A stretch of DNA of 64,000 bases from Gammaproteobacteria bacterium 45_16_T64 (GTDB taxonomy: Bacteria; Pseudomonadota; Gammaproteobacteria; Pseudomonadales; Ketobacteraceae). The position numbers and the translations under genes are program-made. Position 1 is the first letter of the stretch, and every line of letters begins with the position of its first letter. The notes under the pieces were generated by a model that was not told the DNA's origin, did no database searches, and saw only the letters and a list, made by a program, of their open reading frames with translations. This document shows, in pieces, positions 7,919-17,426 of this stretch. The stretch lies in assembly GCA_002162955.1 (NCBI GenBank), contig MABD01000011.1:1-64000 (forward strand). Reading direction: 5' to 3'.

Positions 7919-10723
7919 TTAATTAACAGTATGTTGGCAGGTCTTACCTCCGCTGGCGGTAAATTGACCATCGCCATTGGTATCGACAAAGATTGGGTTT
8001 GTTGTAAAACGGGGGATTTCGCTAGGATCATATTGCGGCAGTTCCCGGTGCATGGGTTGTGAGCCAAATCCAAGTACTACGATATGAGCGTCGTTATTTT
8101 GAGGTATTGGAATAGCCAGCGAGCCATCATATTTAATCGCACTATCGGTAGGGTTCTCGGTGTTAATCTGCATGACTGCATCGCAATTCACATATATTGT
8201 GAAATGGTCAATATCGGTTTGTGGAATGGCTTCAATATGCACCCAAAGGTCAACGGTACCATCGGTGTCAGTAATATCATCACCAATATCTGCCTCGCCA
8301 TTTATAAGAACACGGGCGAAAGCTCCAGTACTGACGACAACTTGGTTCTGAGTAACGGCATCTACTAGTATCTGATCATCAAAGGCACTAGGGGCATCCG
8401 TTGGGGATTTGATGTAATTTCTTGGCATACCTGGCGGTTGGTATTTATGCATGTCGCTTGAGCCTGTCGCGGTAATACGTTGGCCGTGATTAAGGAAGCT
8501 CATCCAGTCATCGAATAACCCGGTACTAAACACTTTCTCGACGCCATTCATGTATTCCATCGCTTCAAAGTCCCAGGACCACATCTCTATGCCTTCAGGT
8601 TGACCTAATCCTAAATTGGTGTCGATGGACGGCTCACCTAATTCGCGATCCCATTTAAGGGCGTTGAGAATAAATAGTCTAGGATGAGCCAATGTACGTA
8701 TTTGCCCGCCACGTTGCTTCTCTGCTTTGAAGATCTCATCCAATGAGAGCTGATACCAGTAAACAGGGCTTCCCCTAGGTCCACCGTCAGGATCAACGGG
8801 AATAGGGTAGGTGATCGTGTGGTTGGGAAGGGCGGCGGTGACTTCTTGGCCGATAACGGTGGTTAACCAGTTACCGAGTCCAGATTGATCAATGGCAGGT
8901 GATAGATCAGTAATAATTTCATGATCTGTTGATACGACAATTTCAAGCCCGGTGGCTGCCGCAGTAGTGAGTCGCTCAACTGGGGTTACGGTGCTGTCGG
9001 CACTAGGGTTGGTATGTACATGGGCGTCAAAGGACAGGTAGCCTGTTGTGTCGACCATGCGCTTGAGCGTTGCGTCCAACGGAGTGATAACTCCTGCCTC
9101 TACGACGATGTGTTTTTCAACAATATCGTATTCGAAGCCTCTGGAAACCCCGACATCATAGGTACCAGGCTTAATATCGAGTATCCCTTGGCCATTGTTC
9201 AAGTAAAAGCGCTCAATACGTTGGTCACCTTGCCAAAAGCTTAGTTGGGTCGGTAAGTCTGTTCCCTGCTCGTCGACAAAGTGATAGGCCACTTGGCCCT
9301 GCCCTTCAAAAACAAAGTTGATGTCATTGTTACTGCCGGGTTCAAGAGCGACCGCAGCGGGTGAATGTCGCCCAGAAAATGATGCAATTACGCGGTACGG
9401 CTGATCTGTCAAATATGAGATTAGCGGCACGGAATCTGAGAAATTACCATCGCTATCGGACGTGGTTGTGAGAAAGGTTTCCCAAGGCCAGTTTTGTAGT
9501 AATACCTGCTTTTTTGCTTGAAATTCTAACGTGACATTACCCAGTGGTTGGCCGCCGCTTTGGGTGGTAATAGACACTGGGGTAGGAACAACGTCGATAC
9601 TAGGAGGAGTGGTATCCAAATAGGCATTAACTGCGTCAAGTTCATCACCCTTGCTCACGGTGACATAAAAGTCTTGTTGCAATGTGTCTTGGTCTTGACC
9701 CGCAGGGGCTAACAACGTGCCTAACCAGGTGTTGGCGACTTGCGCTAGGTTCAGCAAACCATCGACACCGATAACATGGGCTGCGGCGAGGTGTTTGGTA
9801 TCCTCTCCATAGATGTATGCGCTGGGGCCAATATGAAACGGTTCGGTATTATTGGCTTCGGTTAACGTTCCACTGACCCACGGGATTCCGTAATCCAAGG
9901 TGAATTCATCGACTGCAATGCTAAATGGAGCAAACGTGTTGAGTAGAGGGGCTTCGCCAGCGGCCATTAATCCGATGGCACCATTAATGCTATTAAATCG
10001 ATCGGTTTTGTTGGTTAGCTTATATTCGATCTTAAGGGTTGGGGAGCTCGGTTCTAAAATATAATCGACGGTGATATTAAGGCCCATCGGTTCAGAATAG
10101 TTGAGTAAAATATCGTTGAGCTGCGACTCTTGCATCAGTACTGTTTCTGCGAGCCAATAGGTGTCATCTACGCCATGGACACGGACGATGGCTGCATTTC
10201 CATCGGCTCCATCATTAATAATTTCAATGGATTCGCCGCGAAACGCCCGCATTTTTGAGGCTGTGGGTGTTAGGCTTGCTTTCGCAATCATGAGGGCGAG
10301 TTCGTAGAAAATTTCATCGCCTGCCTGTTCACAGTCCTGTATTGGTGCAGCATCAATGAGGATACCACCGTAGTGATAATAGGTTTTTTGCAATCCGAGA
10401 CCAGAAATAACAAATGCAGCTTGGTCGTTAGCCAGCAGGTAATCCCCAGCACTACCCAGTGCATTTCTGCCCACCAAGGCAAAATCAGGGTTAGTTATCT
10501 CTTCTGCAAGCGATTTAGCGCTTTCGACACATTCTGCGGAGAAAATGTGGCTTGATAATGCTGGAGCCCCATTTGAACCTTCAACATTGACTTGATTTGC
10601 ATCGGTGCTGGGTGATGAGGCGTTATCGGACGCACTGCCACAGCCTCCAAGTAAAATGGCGAGAGCCGTGGCAAAGGCTGGAAAAAGTAATGTGCGGGAA
10701 GCAGGGTGTTTGGGTGAGCTCAT
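7919..10723 (-). CDS. CehA/McbA-family PHP-domain metallohydrolase, lipoprotein
   Basis: A 934-residue secreted lipoprotein. The N-terminal signal ends in lipobox LGGC, followed by a Ser/Asp/Asn-rich linker. Residues about 60-380 form a beta-rich region. Residues about 380-550 contain two carboxypeptidase-regulatory-like or Ig-like beta domains, including LGNVTLEFQAKKQVLL and the span before the PHP domain. From D566 the PHP metal-binding signature DAHVHTN (H568, H570) and VVSTDHE appear, then GQEVT and a late SSDMH, as in the CehA/McbA phosphoesterase-like hydrolases. Family members hydrolyse carbamates or esters such as carbaryl, but many are uncharacterised, so the substrate is unknown. 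It probably sits at the periplasmic or outer face. ATG 10723 directly precedes the signal sequence. Confidence 0.85.
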   Translation of the reverse strand: MSSPKHPASRTLLFPAFATALAILLGGCGSASDNASSPSTDANQVNVEGSNGAPALSSHIFSAECVESAKSLAEEITNPDFALVGRNALGSAGDYLLANDQAAFVISGLGLQKTYYHYGGILIDAAPIQDCEQAGDEIFYELALMIAKASLTPTASKMRAFRGESIEIINDGADGNAAIVRVHGVDDTYWLAETVLMQESQLNDILLNYSEPMGLNITVDYILEPSSPTLKIEYKLTNKTDRFNSINGAIGLMAAGEAPLLNTFAPFSIAVDEFTLDYGIPWVSGTLTEANNTEPFHIGPSAYIYGEDTKHLAAAHVIGVDGLLNLAQVANTWLGTLLAPAGQDQDTLQQDFYVTVSKGDELDAVNAYLDTTPPSIDVVPTPVSITTQSGGQPLGNVTLEFQAKKQVLLQNWPWETFLTTTSDSDGNFSDSVPLISYLTDQPYRVIASFSGRHSPAAVALEPGSNNDINFVFEGQGQVAYHFVDEQGTDLPTQLSFWQGDQRIERFYLNNGQGILDIKPGTYDVGVSRGFEYDIVEKHIVVEAGVITPLDATLKRMVDTTGYLSFDAHVHTNPSADSTVTPVERLTTAAATGLEIVVSTDHEIITDLSPAIDQSGLGNWLTTVIGQEVTAALPNHTITYPIPVDPDGGPRGSPVYWYQLSLDEIFKAEKQRGGQIRTLAHPRLFILNALKWDRELGEPSIDTNLGLGQPEGIEMWSWDFEAMEYMNGVEKVFSTGLFDDWMSFLNHGQRITATGSSDMHKYQPPGMPRNYIKSPTDAPSAFDDQILVDAVTQNQVVVSTGAFARVLINGEADIGDDITDTDGTVDLWVHIEAIPQTDIDHFTIYVNCDAVMQINTENPTDSAIKYDGSLAIPIPQNNDAHIVVLGFGSQPMHRELPQYDPSEIPRFTTNPIFVDTNGDGQFTASGGKTCQHTVN

Positions 10724-10934
10724 AGGTGCGCTACCATGTTCATTTTATTGAATATTGTTTTAGCATCTTAATTAGCACGATCGTACGTGCTTGTGCAAGA
10801 GTGACTCCTGGTCAGGCGGCTTGATATCTTTCTGGTTGCCTATTGAAATGAGGTGGTAGATCAGGTTTAGTGGGGCCTCAGGCGACTAAGCCAGTTAAGT
10901 TCTGTTATTTGTAGCGAAATGTAAAGAGGGATCA
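10724..10934. promoter_or_regulatory. Divergent promoter region
   Basis: This 211-bp gap separates the minus-strand PHP lipoprotein gene and the plus-strand SpmA/B-like gene, so it must hold both promoters. I could not choose specific boxes. GAGGG at 10926-10930 is the ribosome binding site for the GTG start at 10935. Confidence 0.35.
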
Positions 10935-12164
10935 GTGTTAAATTATATTTGGGCGGCGTTTTTTCTATTGGGATTGTTATCGGGGGCTTATCAGTTTTTT
11001 GGCCTTGATCAGACCGACATTTTTCAGCAAATGGTTAAAGCAACCTTTGATATGGCGAAGTTATCGGTCGAAATTGCGATTGGTCTGGTGGGCGTATTGA
11101 GTCTCTGGTTGGGGTTCTTTCGCATTGCTGAAAAAAGCCATTTGGTGCTAATACTTAGCCGAGGTCTGGCACCTTTATTCAACCGTTTAATGCCAGGGGT
11201 GCCGAAAGATCACCCGGCGCTGGGCAGTATTACGATGAATATGGCGGCGAATATGTTGGGTCTGGATAATGCGGCAACACCTATGGGCCTAAAAGCCATG
11301 AAGGACCTGCAATCGGTGAACGAGAGTAAGGATACCGCCAGTGATGCGCAGATACTTTTCTTGGTATTGAATACATCCTCGGTTACGTTATTGCCGATAA
11401 CGATTTTCATGTATCGCGCACAACTAGGCGCGGCGGAGCCTGCAGATGTGTTTATTCCGATATTGTTGGCGACAACCGCTTCGACACTAACGGGTTTGTT
11501 GGCTGTTGCTTGGATTCAGAGGTTGCCATTATTTAACAAAGTGGTGATGGCCTATTTAGGTGGTTTTGTACTGTGTATGACAACCTTTGTGTATTGGCTG
11601 ACGTCGTTACCGACGGAGAGCTTATCGCTCTATTCTCAGTGGGCAGCAAGTATCGCGATATTGTCTATCATTGGATTATTCCTATTGGCTGGACTGAAGA
11701 AAAAGTTGCCTGTCTACGAGTTATTTGTGGCAGGGGCAAAAGAAGGCTTTGATACGGCAATAAAACTGATTCCGTACCTTGTTGCAATGTTGGTTGCTAT
11801 CGGTTTTTTTCGGGCGAGTGGTGCGATGGATTTATGTTTGTCGGCCCTGGGTTCTGTGTTTGTTTTTCTTGGGTTTAACACCTTGTTTGTCGACGCATTA
11901 CCTGTGGCGTTTATGAAGCCCTTAAGTGGTAGCGGTGCACGAGCGATGATGTTAGAGGTAATGAATCATCATGGCGTCGACTCTTTTCAAGGGCGTTTGG
12001 CGGCTGTCATGCAAGGCAGTACAGAGACAACATTTTATGTGCTCGCAGTATACTTTGGTGCAGTGGGTATAGTGAGGATACGTTATGCGTTGGTTGCGGG
12101 ATTGATTGCGGATGGGGCGGGCATTGTTGCGGCGATTGGGATATGTTATTGGTTTTTTAGTTAG
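10935..12164 (+). CDS. Nucleoside-recognition (Gate) domain membrane protein, SpmA/SpmB-like fusion
   Basis: A polytopic inner-membrane protein of 409 residues. The first half resembles SpmA (SIAL-type segments with MNMAANMLGLDNAATPMGLKAMKDL); the second half resembles SpmB (AKEGFDTAIKLIPYLVAMLVAIGFF, then DALPVAFMKPLSGSGARAMM). In Bacillus SpmA and SpmB are separate; gammaproteobacteria often carry this fused form, annotated as nucleoside recognition domain protein, with no sporulation role and an unknown transported or gated substrate. The GTG start at 10935 has GAGGG at 5 bases. A perfect 14-bp stem-loop follows the stop, so it appears monocistronic. Confidence 0.85.
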   Translation: MLNYIWAAFFLLGLLSGAYQFFGLDQTDIFQQMVKATFDMAKLSVEIAIGLVGVLSLWLGFFRIAEKSHLVLILSRGLAPLFNRLMPGVPKDHPALGSITMNMAANMLGLDNAATPMGLKAMKDLQSVNESKDTASDAQILFLVLNTSSVTLLPITIFMYRAQLGAAEPADVFIPILLATTASTLTGLLAVAWIQRLPLFNKVVMAYLGGFVLCMTTFVYWLTSLPTESLSLYSQWAASIAILSIIGLFLLAGLKKKLPVYELFVAGAKEGFDTAIKLIPYLVAMLVAIGFFRASGAMDLCLSALGSVFVFLGFNTLFVDALPVAFMKPLSGSGARAMMLEVMNHHGVDSFQGRLAAVMQGSTETTFYVLAVYFGAVGIVRIRYALVAGLIADGAGIVAAIGICYWFFS

Positions 12165-12170
12165 TCAGCA

Positions 12171-12211
12171 GTAATTCCTACTTCATGTGAAAATATGGAA
12201 GTAGGAATTAC
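12171..12211. terminator. Bidirectional hairpin between convergent genes
   Basis: Arms GTAATTCCTACTTC (12171-12184) and GAAGTAGGAATTAC (12198-12211) pair perfectly over 14 bp with a 13-base loop. It lies between the stop of the SpmA/B-like gene and the convergent outer-membrane protein gene. Confidence 0.75.
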
Positions 12212-12235
12212 CTAGATAGAGCTTAGATGCTAGCT

Positions 12236-12898
12236 TTAGAATAAAAATGTTGAGTATATGCCGATGTTGCTACCATCTATTTCTTCGGATTTTTTGATCT
12301 CAATCTCGCTCCAATGAGCGTCGTGTTTGTCGAGTTCGTATTCAATATTGGTGTAACGTAGGCCTAAAGAAAAAATGGAGCTGATTCTATACTCGATGGC
12401 AAGCGCTGTTCCTAGAGCATCTTCGTATTCTCTATCGCCTAAGCCGGCATCAGAATTACCGTTTAGCTTTGGTGACAAATGGTACGTTAACCCAAAGCCA
12501 ACTCGAAATTTGTTAAAGCTATAAAAAGGAATCAATTCGAGAGGGTAACGCGTAAATTCGATGGACCCATCGTCAGTAGTGAATATGCCATCAGAATGCC
12601 ATCCGATTGTCGTCTGCACTGAAAAATCACTATCTGGTATAAGAACGTTAACACCACCATAAAGGTGGAATAGGTTGCCTGCATGAACTTCGGCAGAGCG
12701 TGTGTCGCCGTCATAGGTCTCTACATCAACATCAGCAATTTTATCGCCACCAACAGTTAATCCTACACCCGCGACGAATTCGAGTATTTTTTTTGGTGGA
12801 TAATCATCGGCAATGGCCGCGGATGGCATGCTTAGAAGTACAAGGGAAAATAAAGTGCATAGTGGCTTTCCGGCCATTTGGGTAATTCGAGACATCAT
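12236..12898 (-). CDS. Predicted outer-membrane beta-barrel protein
   Basis: A 220-residue protein with a signal peptide (about 1-30, cleaved after AIA). The mature chain is built of alternating hydrophobic/polar strands (GVGLTVGG, FRVGFGLTYHL, IFSLGLRYTNIEYEL) and ends in an aromatic residue, YSTFLF, the usual outer-membrane barrel sorting signal. The length fits an 8- to 10-strand OmpA/OmpW-like barrel. No characterised family was recognised and no operon partner is adjacent. Start ATG 12898 is followed by a second Met at once. Confidence 0.7.
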   Translation of the reverse strand: MMSRITQMAGKPLCTLFSLVLLSMPSAAIADDYPPKKILEFVAGVGLTVGGDKIADVDVETYDGDTRSAEVHAGNLFHLYGGVNVLIPDSDFSVQTTIGWHSDGIFTTDDGSIEFTRYPLELIPFYSFNKFRVGFGLTYHLSPKLNGNSDAGLGDREYEDALGTALAIEYRISSIFSLGLRYTNIEYELDKHDAHWSEIEIKKSEEIDGSNIGIYSTFLF

Positions 12899-13025
12899 GT
12901 CTTCTCCAGTATTATCTAGGTTGGTTTGCTAATGCGGGCGGAATTATAAGCATGCCTGACGATAGAGGGAAGAGGTGGTTACATGACTGCTACAAATAGA
13001 GGGAGGTGTTATAGCTCTATCAATG

Positions 13026-13340
13026 TCAGGTGATATTGTCATTTAAGATGAGCTGGCAAATGATATCTTTCTGCCAATCAAGCATGGGTCGAATCATTTC
13101 TGCAAGCCCATTTTTTTCTGCACTGATGGGGGAAAAGAAGGACCACACATTAAAAATAAAATGTTTCGTGGAGTCCTCCTCAAGTAACAGGTGCTCCAGC
13201 TGAGCGTAATCGGGGTGAATATCCCAGCGGCTATCAATGTCATCTAATATATCTTCGTAAGAAAAATACCTAGGGTATTGTCGTACGGCTTCTTTGAAAG
13301 CAGAAATAAATAGAGAGTGTGAACGTTCTGACGAAGTCAT
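13026..13340 (-). CDS. Hypothetical protein
   Basis: A 104-residue soluble protein starting MTSSERSHS, rich in acidic and aromatic residues (YFSYEDILDDIDSRWDIHPDYAQLEHLLLEED), predicted largely helical, with no signal or membrane segment. A GTG at 13355 would add 5 residues; neither start has a clear ribosome binding site. Composition and uninterrupted frame suggest a real gene, but no family was recognised. Confidence 0.5.
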   Translation of the reverse strand: MTSSERSHSLFISAFKEAVRQYPRYFSYEDILDDIDSRWDIHPDYAQLEHLLLEEDSTKHFIFNVWSFFSPISAEKNGLAEMIRPMLDWQKDIICQLILNDNIT

Positions 13341-13519
13341 AAATACAGTGTGCACCAGATAAAGTTAGAAGAATGGTACATGAAATGTTTACCTGAACAT
13401 AGGTGCATATTTAGCCAATATTAACGTTATTCTTAACAATAGCGTGACAAACTGCTCCCTTAGTCAATAAGTCTTTATACTGAGAGGGCTCGGTGATTAC
13501 GAGATTGGAAGGTGGTAAG

Positions 13520-14089
13520 GTGATCAGTTTACAGAATCTAGTACAAGAAGTGACGGAGTGTCGGGTTTGCAGTGACTATCTAGAGCCTAATCCGGTTATA
13601 CGAGTGCACAGGAATAGTCGAATACTCATTATTGGTCAGGCTCCAGGGTTAGCAGTACATAAAACGTCGATACCGTGGAACGATCCTAGTGGTGATCGCT
13701 TACGATGGTGGTTGGGGCTAGATAAAGAAGCGTTTTACGACACCCAGCGAATCGCTATTATACCCATGGGGTTTTGTTATCCTGGGAAAGGTAAGTCAGG
13801 AGATTTGCCGCCAAGGAAAGAGTGTTTTGAGCTATGGCATAAGCGCTTGCTTTCGGCATTGCCACATATCGAAACAACGTTATTAATTGGCAAGTATGCT
13901 CAAGATGCCTACCTGCCCGAACCCCATAAAACGCTGACAGAGAGCGTAAGAGCGTGGAAATCTTACGCGCCAACCTATATCCCTTTAGTGCACCCATCAC
14001 CTAGAAATACCCATTGGATGCAAAAGAATCCTTGGTTTGAGAAGGAAATTGTTCCTTATCTTCAGCAACATATTAGGTCAATAGTCTAG
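13520..14089 (+). CDS. Uracil-DNA glycosylase family protein
   Basis: About 189 residues of the UDG superfamily. Motif 1 appears as ILIIGQAPG, followed by IPWNDPSGDRLRWWLGL, then IIPMGFCYPGKGKSGDLPPRKEC and the late motif VHPSPRN. The short C-x-x-C (ECRVC) near the start resembles family members that carry cysteines, but a complete 4Fe-4S cysteine set is not evident. Members of this subgroup are annotated as DNA glycosylases by homology; activity is untested for most. GTG 13520 has GGAAGG 7 bases upstream and matches where relatives begin; a GTG at 13493 would add 9 residues. The acyltransferase gene follows on the same strand after about 50 bases. Confidence 0.8.
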   Translation: MISLQNLVQEVTECRVCSDYLEPNPVIRVHRNSRILIIGQAPGLAVHKTSIPWNDPSGDRLRWWLGLDKEAFYDTQRIAIIPMGFCYPGKGKSGDLPPRKECFELWHKRLLSALPHIETTLLIGKYAQDAYLPEPHKTLTESVRAWKSYAPTYIPLVHPSPRNTHWMQKNPWFEKEIVPYLQQHIRSIV

Positions 14090-14136
14090 AGGTAGAGTAG
14101 ACGTGAATTATTATAGTGACAGTGTTAGAGGGTGTT

Positions 14137-15291
14137 ATGTATAGAATTGTTTTTCTTAATTCAATCGATGAGGTTGAGTCAAGTGAGTGGGATAGAGTAA
14201 CGAATACGGATTATCCATTTATAAAGCATTGCTTTTTGTTGGCGATGGAGGCTGCGGGCGCTACGGTACGTAAAAGCGGATGGCAACCGCAACACCTTGT
14301 CGTTTATAACGATGACACTATGATTGCGTTGTTGCCGTTGTATATCAAATACCATTCCTATGGCGAGTATGTATTCGATTGGGCTTGGGCTGATGCTTAT
14401 CATCGTAATGGCATTGAATATTACCCCAAGTTGCTGAGTGCGATACCCTATACACCGTCAACAGGGCCGCGCTTATGTATACAGCAGGGGGAAAAAGGTA
14501 ATGAGATTGCTGCACTGGTAGCGCGGAGTCTCAAAGAGCATGCGATTGAGTTAGAGGCGTCTTCAATACATTTACTTTTTCCTCAGAAAGAATTGTACGA
14601 CTGGTTTGTCGATGGTCAATATATGCCTAGGATTGGCACGCAGTTTCATTGGTTTAATCAGGACTTCTCCTCTTTTGATGATTTTTTGATGATTTTTTCG
14701 TCACGTAAAAGAAAGAATGTACGAAAAGAACGAAAGAAAATACAACAACTCGACCTTGATATAGAGACAATAGAAGGGGCTGATATCACCCAGGAACTAT
14801 GGGAAGTATTCTATAGATTCTATCAGGCAACGTATTTAAAGCGCAGTGGTCACGGTGGGTATCTTACCGCTGATTTTTTTAAATCGATTGCTAAGGTTAT
14901 GCCCGATAATTTGGTTATGATGGTTGCCTATGAAAGCGGTAACCCAATTGCAGCAGCGCTTAATTTTAAGGATGAAAATACGCTATATGGGCGTTACTGG
15001 GGCTGTGAAAAAGAAATTGAGTTTTTGCATTTTGAAACATGCTATTACCAAGGAATAGAATATTGCATTCAACAACAACTTGCAGTTTTTGATGCAGGAG
15101 CCCAAGGTGAGCATAAGATATCTCGTGGGTTTACACCTATTGTTACCCGCTCGAATCATTGGATTGCTCATCCACAGTTTGGTGCAGCCATCGAGGACTT
15201 TCTGGTTCAGGAAAGGGAAGGGATGAAGCGCTATATTGGAGACTGTGAATTACAGTTACCATTTAAGAGAAGTATGGGTAATTCCGAGTGA
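14137..15291 (+). CDS. FemAB-like/GNAT N-acyltransferase (DUF482 family)
   Basis: A 384-residue protein of the proteobacterial family annotated as predicted N-acyltransferase or peptidogalycan biosynthesis protein (COG3146). Diagnostic stretches are LAMEAAGATVRKSGWQPQHL, DWAWADAYHRNG, SSRKRKNVRKERKKI, HGGYLT and GAQGEHKISRGFTP. The fold is two tandem GNAT-like halves, as in Fem enzymes; the true substrate is not established. ATG 14137 has GAGGG just upstream, so it is preferred over GTG 14116. It overlaps the next gene (TatD) by 3 bases, so the two are translationally coupled. Confidence 0.82.
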   Translation: MYRIVFLNSIDEVESSEWDRVTNTDYPFIKHCFLLAMEAAGATVRKSGWQPQHLVVYNDDTMIALLPLYIKYHSYGEYVFDWAWADAYHRNGIEYYPKLLSAIPYTPSTGPRLCIQQGEKGNEIAALVARSLKEHAIELEASSIHLLFPQKELYDWFVDGQYMPRIGTQFHWFNQDFSSFDDFLMIFSSRKRKNVRKERKKIQQLDLDIETIEGADITQELWEVFYRFYQATYLKRSGHGGYLTADFFKSIAKVMPDNLVMMVAYESGNPIAAALNFKDENTLYGRYWGCEKEIEFLHFETCYYQGIEYCIQQQLAVFDAGAQGEHKISRGFTPIVTRSNHWIAHPQFGAAIEDFLVQEREGMKRYIGDCELQLPFKRSMGNSE

Positions 15292-16061
15292 TAGATACAC
15301 ATTGCCATCTTGATTTTCCTGCGTTTGATATTGATCGTTCTGAAACGTTGTCGAAACTACATCAGTTGAATGTAACAGATGTGGTTGTTCCTGGGGTACT
15401 TGAAAGTGATTGGCCTCGTGTCTCTACTTTATGTGGTGGCGTTCAGCGCGTATCGCTTCATCCTGCTTATGGTCTGCATCCTTGTTTTATGGAGCATCAT
15501 AAAAAACCTCAAGATGTTGCCGTTTCATTGGGGAATTATATCGAAGAGAAGAGCCCTGTTGCGGTGGGGGAGATTGGCCTCGATTATTTCTCTTGTTCGG
15601 CGTCAAAAGCAGAGCAGTTGATGCTTTTTGATACCCAGCTCAATATAGCAAAAGTATTGGAATTACCTGTTTTATTGCATGTACGTAAGGCCCACGACGA
15701 TGTTCTACATCGCTTACGAAAAATAAAATTATCTAAAGGTGGGGTTGTACACGCATTTTCGGGTAGTGAACAGCAAGCGCAGCAGTATGTGGCATTAGGC
15801 TTTGTCTTAGGAATGGGTGGATCGGTGACCTATGATCGGGCGAAAAAACTGCATCGTATTATTCGGGAGCTTCCTTTGAGCAGCTTTGTATTGGAGACAG
15901 ACGCTCCAGATATACCGCCTGCATTTATTGCTCGTGGAGAGCGTAATAGCCCGGTTAATTTGCCAAAAATTGCGCAGGCAATTGCGGAGGTAAAGGGGGT
16001 AAGCTTGGACGAGTTGGATCAAGTGACTACTGTTACGGCAAAGAGAATTCTGAGTTTATAA
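15288..16061 (+). CDS. TatD-family metal-dependent hydrolase (YjjV-like)
   Basis: A 257-residue TIM-barrel hydrolase. Metal ligands and motifs: THCHLDF (HxH at residues 5 and 7), GEIGLDYF (bridging Glu), LHVRKA (His), HAFSG (His) and LETDAPDIPP (Asp). Order and phrasing match the YjjV branch more than TatD itself. Family members are 3'-5' DNases or uncharacterised metalloenzymes. GTG 15288 overlaps the stop of the acyltransferase (GTGA), so translation is coupled. The gene ends 50 bp before the convergent PrpF-family gene. Confidence 0.88.
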   Translation: MIDTHCHLDFPAFDIDRSETLSKLHQLNVTDVVVPGVLESDWPRVSTLCGGVQRVSLHPAYGLHPCFMEHHKKPQDVAVSLGNYIEEKSPVAVGEIGLDYFSCSASKAEQLMLFDTQLNIAKVLELPVLLHVRKAHDDVLHRLRKIKLSKGGVVHAFSGSEQQAQQYVALGFVLGMGGSVTYDRAKKLHRIIRELPLSSFVLETDAPDIPPAFIARGERNSPVNLPKIAQAIAEVKGVSLDELDQVTTVTAKRILSL

Positions 16062-16111
16062 GGCCTACTATTACGTTCGATGTAAAAAGAAGGCGCGCAG
16101 AATAAGTTGTG

Positions 16112-17269
16112 TCAATATTCGACTTCATTCCTATACACCACGCCCTCCATTAGCACTCTTGCTGTTCGGATAAAACCTGCTGAGACGGCTTGATTATTGT
16201 TTACGTGCGCTATGGTCTCCATTACACCGGCCGGGTGGCCTATACGCACACTGGCGTTGTCTGCTCCGACGATTTTGTGCGCGATGGTGTCGGGTATTCG
16301 GGTCGCAACAGCAAGGGCAATGGCACCTGTACCAGTAATGGCATGGTGCGGTTTACCCATGGATATAATACGAGCTCCCACATCGTAGCCGTAGGCAGGA
16401 ATAGTTTTTCCGTTGGTCGCAGCGTATTCGGAGGGGTGGGATAAAATACAGACTTTGGGTGTTGCAGGTCTAGATTCTGCTTCAGCAGCACAGGTAATCA
16501 GGTTCATCGCAATGGCCCCCTGGATCCTGATATGTTCAATTATGTCGCCAAACCGGGGATGCTTTTCCAAGTCATTGGGCGATTCGTTACCAAACAGGCC
16601 AATGTCTTCTGCCTTAATAAATATCGTAGGGTTTCCAGCGTTAATCAGAGAAGATTCTATATTGGTTTCTGATAATACGGGAAAGGGAAGGCTGAGTGTT
16701 GTAGTGGGCGTGTTTGTCGGTAATGTGTTATCAAACCCAGAGGGATCGTTAAAAGAGATATTTATGGGGGAGCCCGTTGAGGCTACACCAGCGATAGTGT
16801 AGGTACCTGAAGTTATCGGGTTACCTTCTGTATCAACGGCCACCTCAATGGTTATGCTCTGTTCTAGATTGGTTTGCCAAACATGGATGGTTGTAACGGG
16901 GTGTTGTGGTGTAACCATGCCTTCTTTGATGGCAAAGATACCAACGGCTGCCGTGAGATTGCCGCAGTTCCCTGAATAATCGATGCTATTGCTTGAGATT
17001 GGCACGTGACCAAAGGTGTATTCCACATCAAACGTACTGCGAGTAGTTGGCGCTATTATGGCTATCTTACTGGTGCTTGATGTCGCACCGCCCACGCCAT
17101 CGATTTGTTTACCATAAGGGTCTGGGCTGCCGATCACGGATAACAGAAATTGATCTCTGATGGTCGGCTCTGAAGGTAGATCTTTCGCTTGGAAAAATAA
17201 GCCTTTACTCGTGCCTCCTCGCATCCAGGTGGCTTTGGCAGATAGCGGGGCGGATGAAGGTAATGACAT
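16112..17269 (-). CDS. PrpF-family isomerase (2-methylaconitate isomerase-like)
   Basis: About 385 residues of the PrpF/DUF453 family in the diaminopimelate-epimerase fold. Signature stretches: ATWMRGGTSKGLFF, GVGGATSSTSKIAII, the catalytic-cysteine loop SGNCGNLTAAVG, and KPHHAITGTGAIALAVA. True PrpF isomerises 2-methyl-trans-aconitate in the 2-methylcitrate cycle together with prpB, prpC and acnD; none is nearby, so this may be a paralogue acting on another aconitate-like or keto-acid substrate. ATG 17269 follows GGGA and matches family N-termini; an upstream ATG at 17308 would add 13 residues but has no ribosome binding site. Confidence 0.85.
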   Translation of the reverse strand: MSLPSSAPLSAKATWMRGGTSKGLFFQAKDLPSEPTIRDQFLLSVIGSPDPYGKQIDGVGGATSSTSKIAIIAPTTRSTFDVEYTFGHVPISSNSIDYSGNCGNLTAAVGIFAIKEGMVTPQHPVTTIHVWQTNLEQSITIEVAVDTEGNPITSGTYTIAGVASTGSPINISFNDPSGFDNTLPTNTPTTTLSLPFPVLSETNIESSLINAGNPTIFIKAEDIGLFGNESPNDLEKHPRFGDIIEHIRIQGAIAMNLITCAAEAESRPATPKVCILSHPSEYAATNGKTIPAYGYDVGARIISMGKPHHAITGTGAIALAVATRIPDTIAHKIVGADNASVRIGHPAGVMETIAHVNNNQAVSAGFIRTARVLMEGVVYRNEVEY

Positions 17270-17426
17270 GGTGTTCCCAAAGGTGGTTGTTTTATTGCGA
17301 TAAAGCATATCACGTCAAGGTAGATAGATAGCATTTTACCCCTGACAATATGGCAGTTTTCACCAGTGACTGATGATTCACGGTGTGTTCTTATGAAGGG
17401 GTGTTTTCAAACAAGCGTGTGATGCA

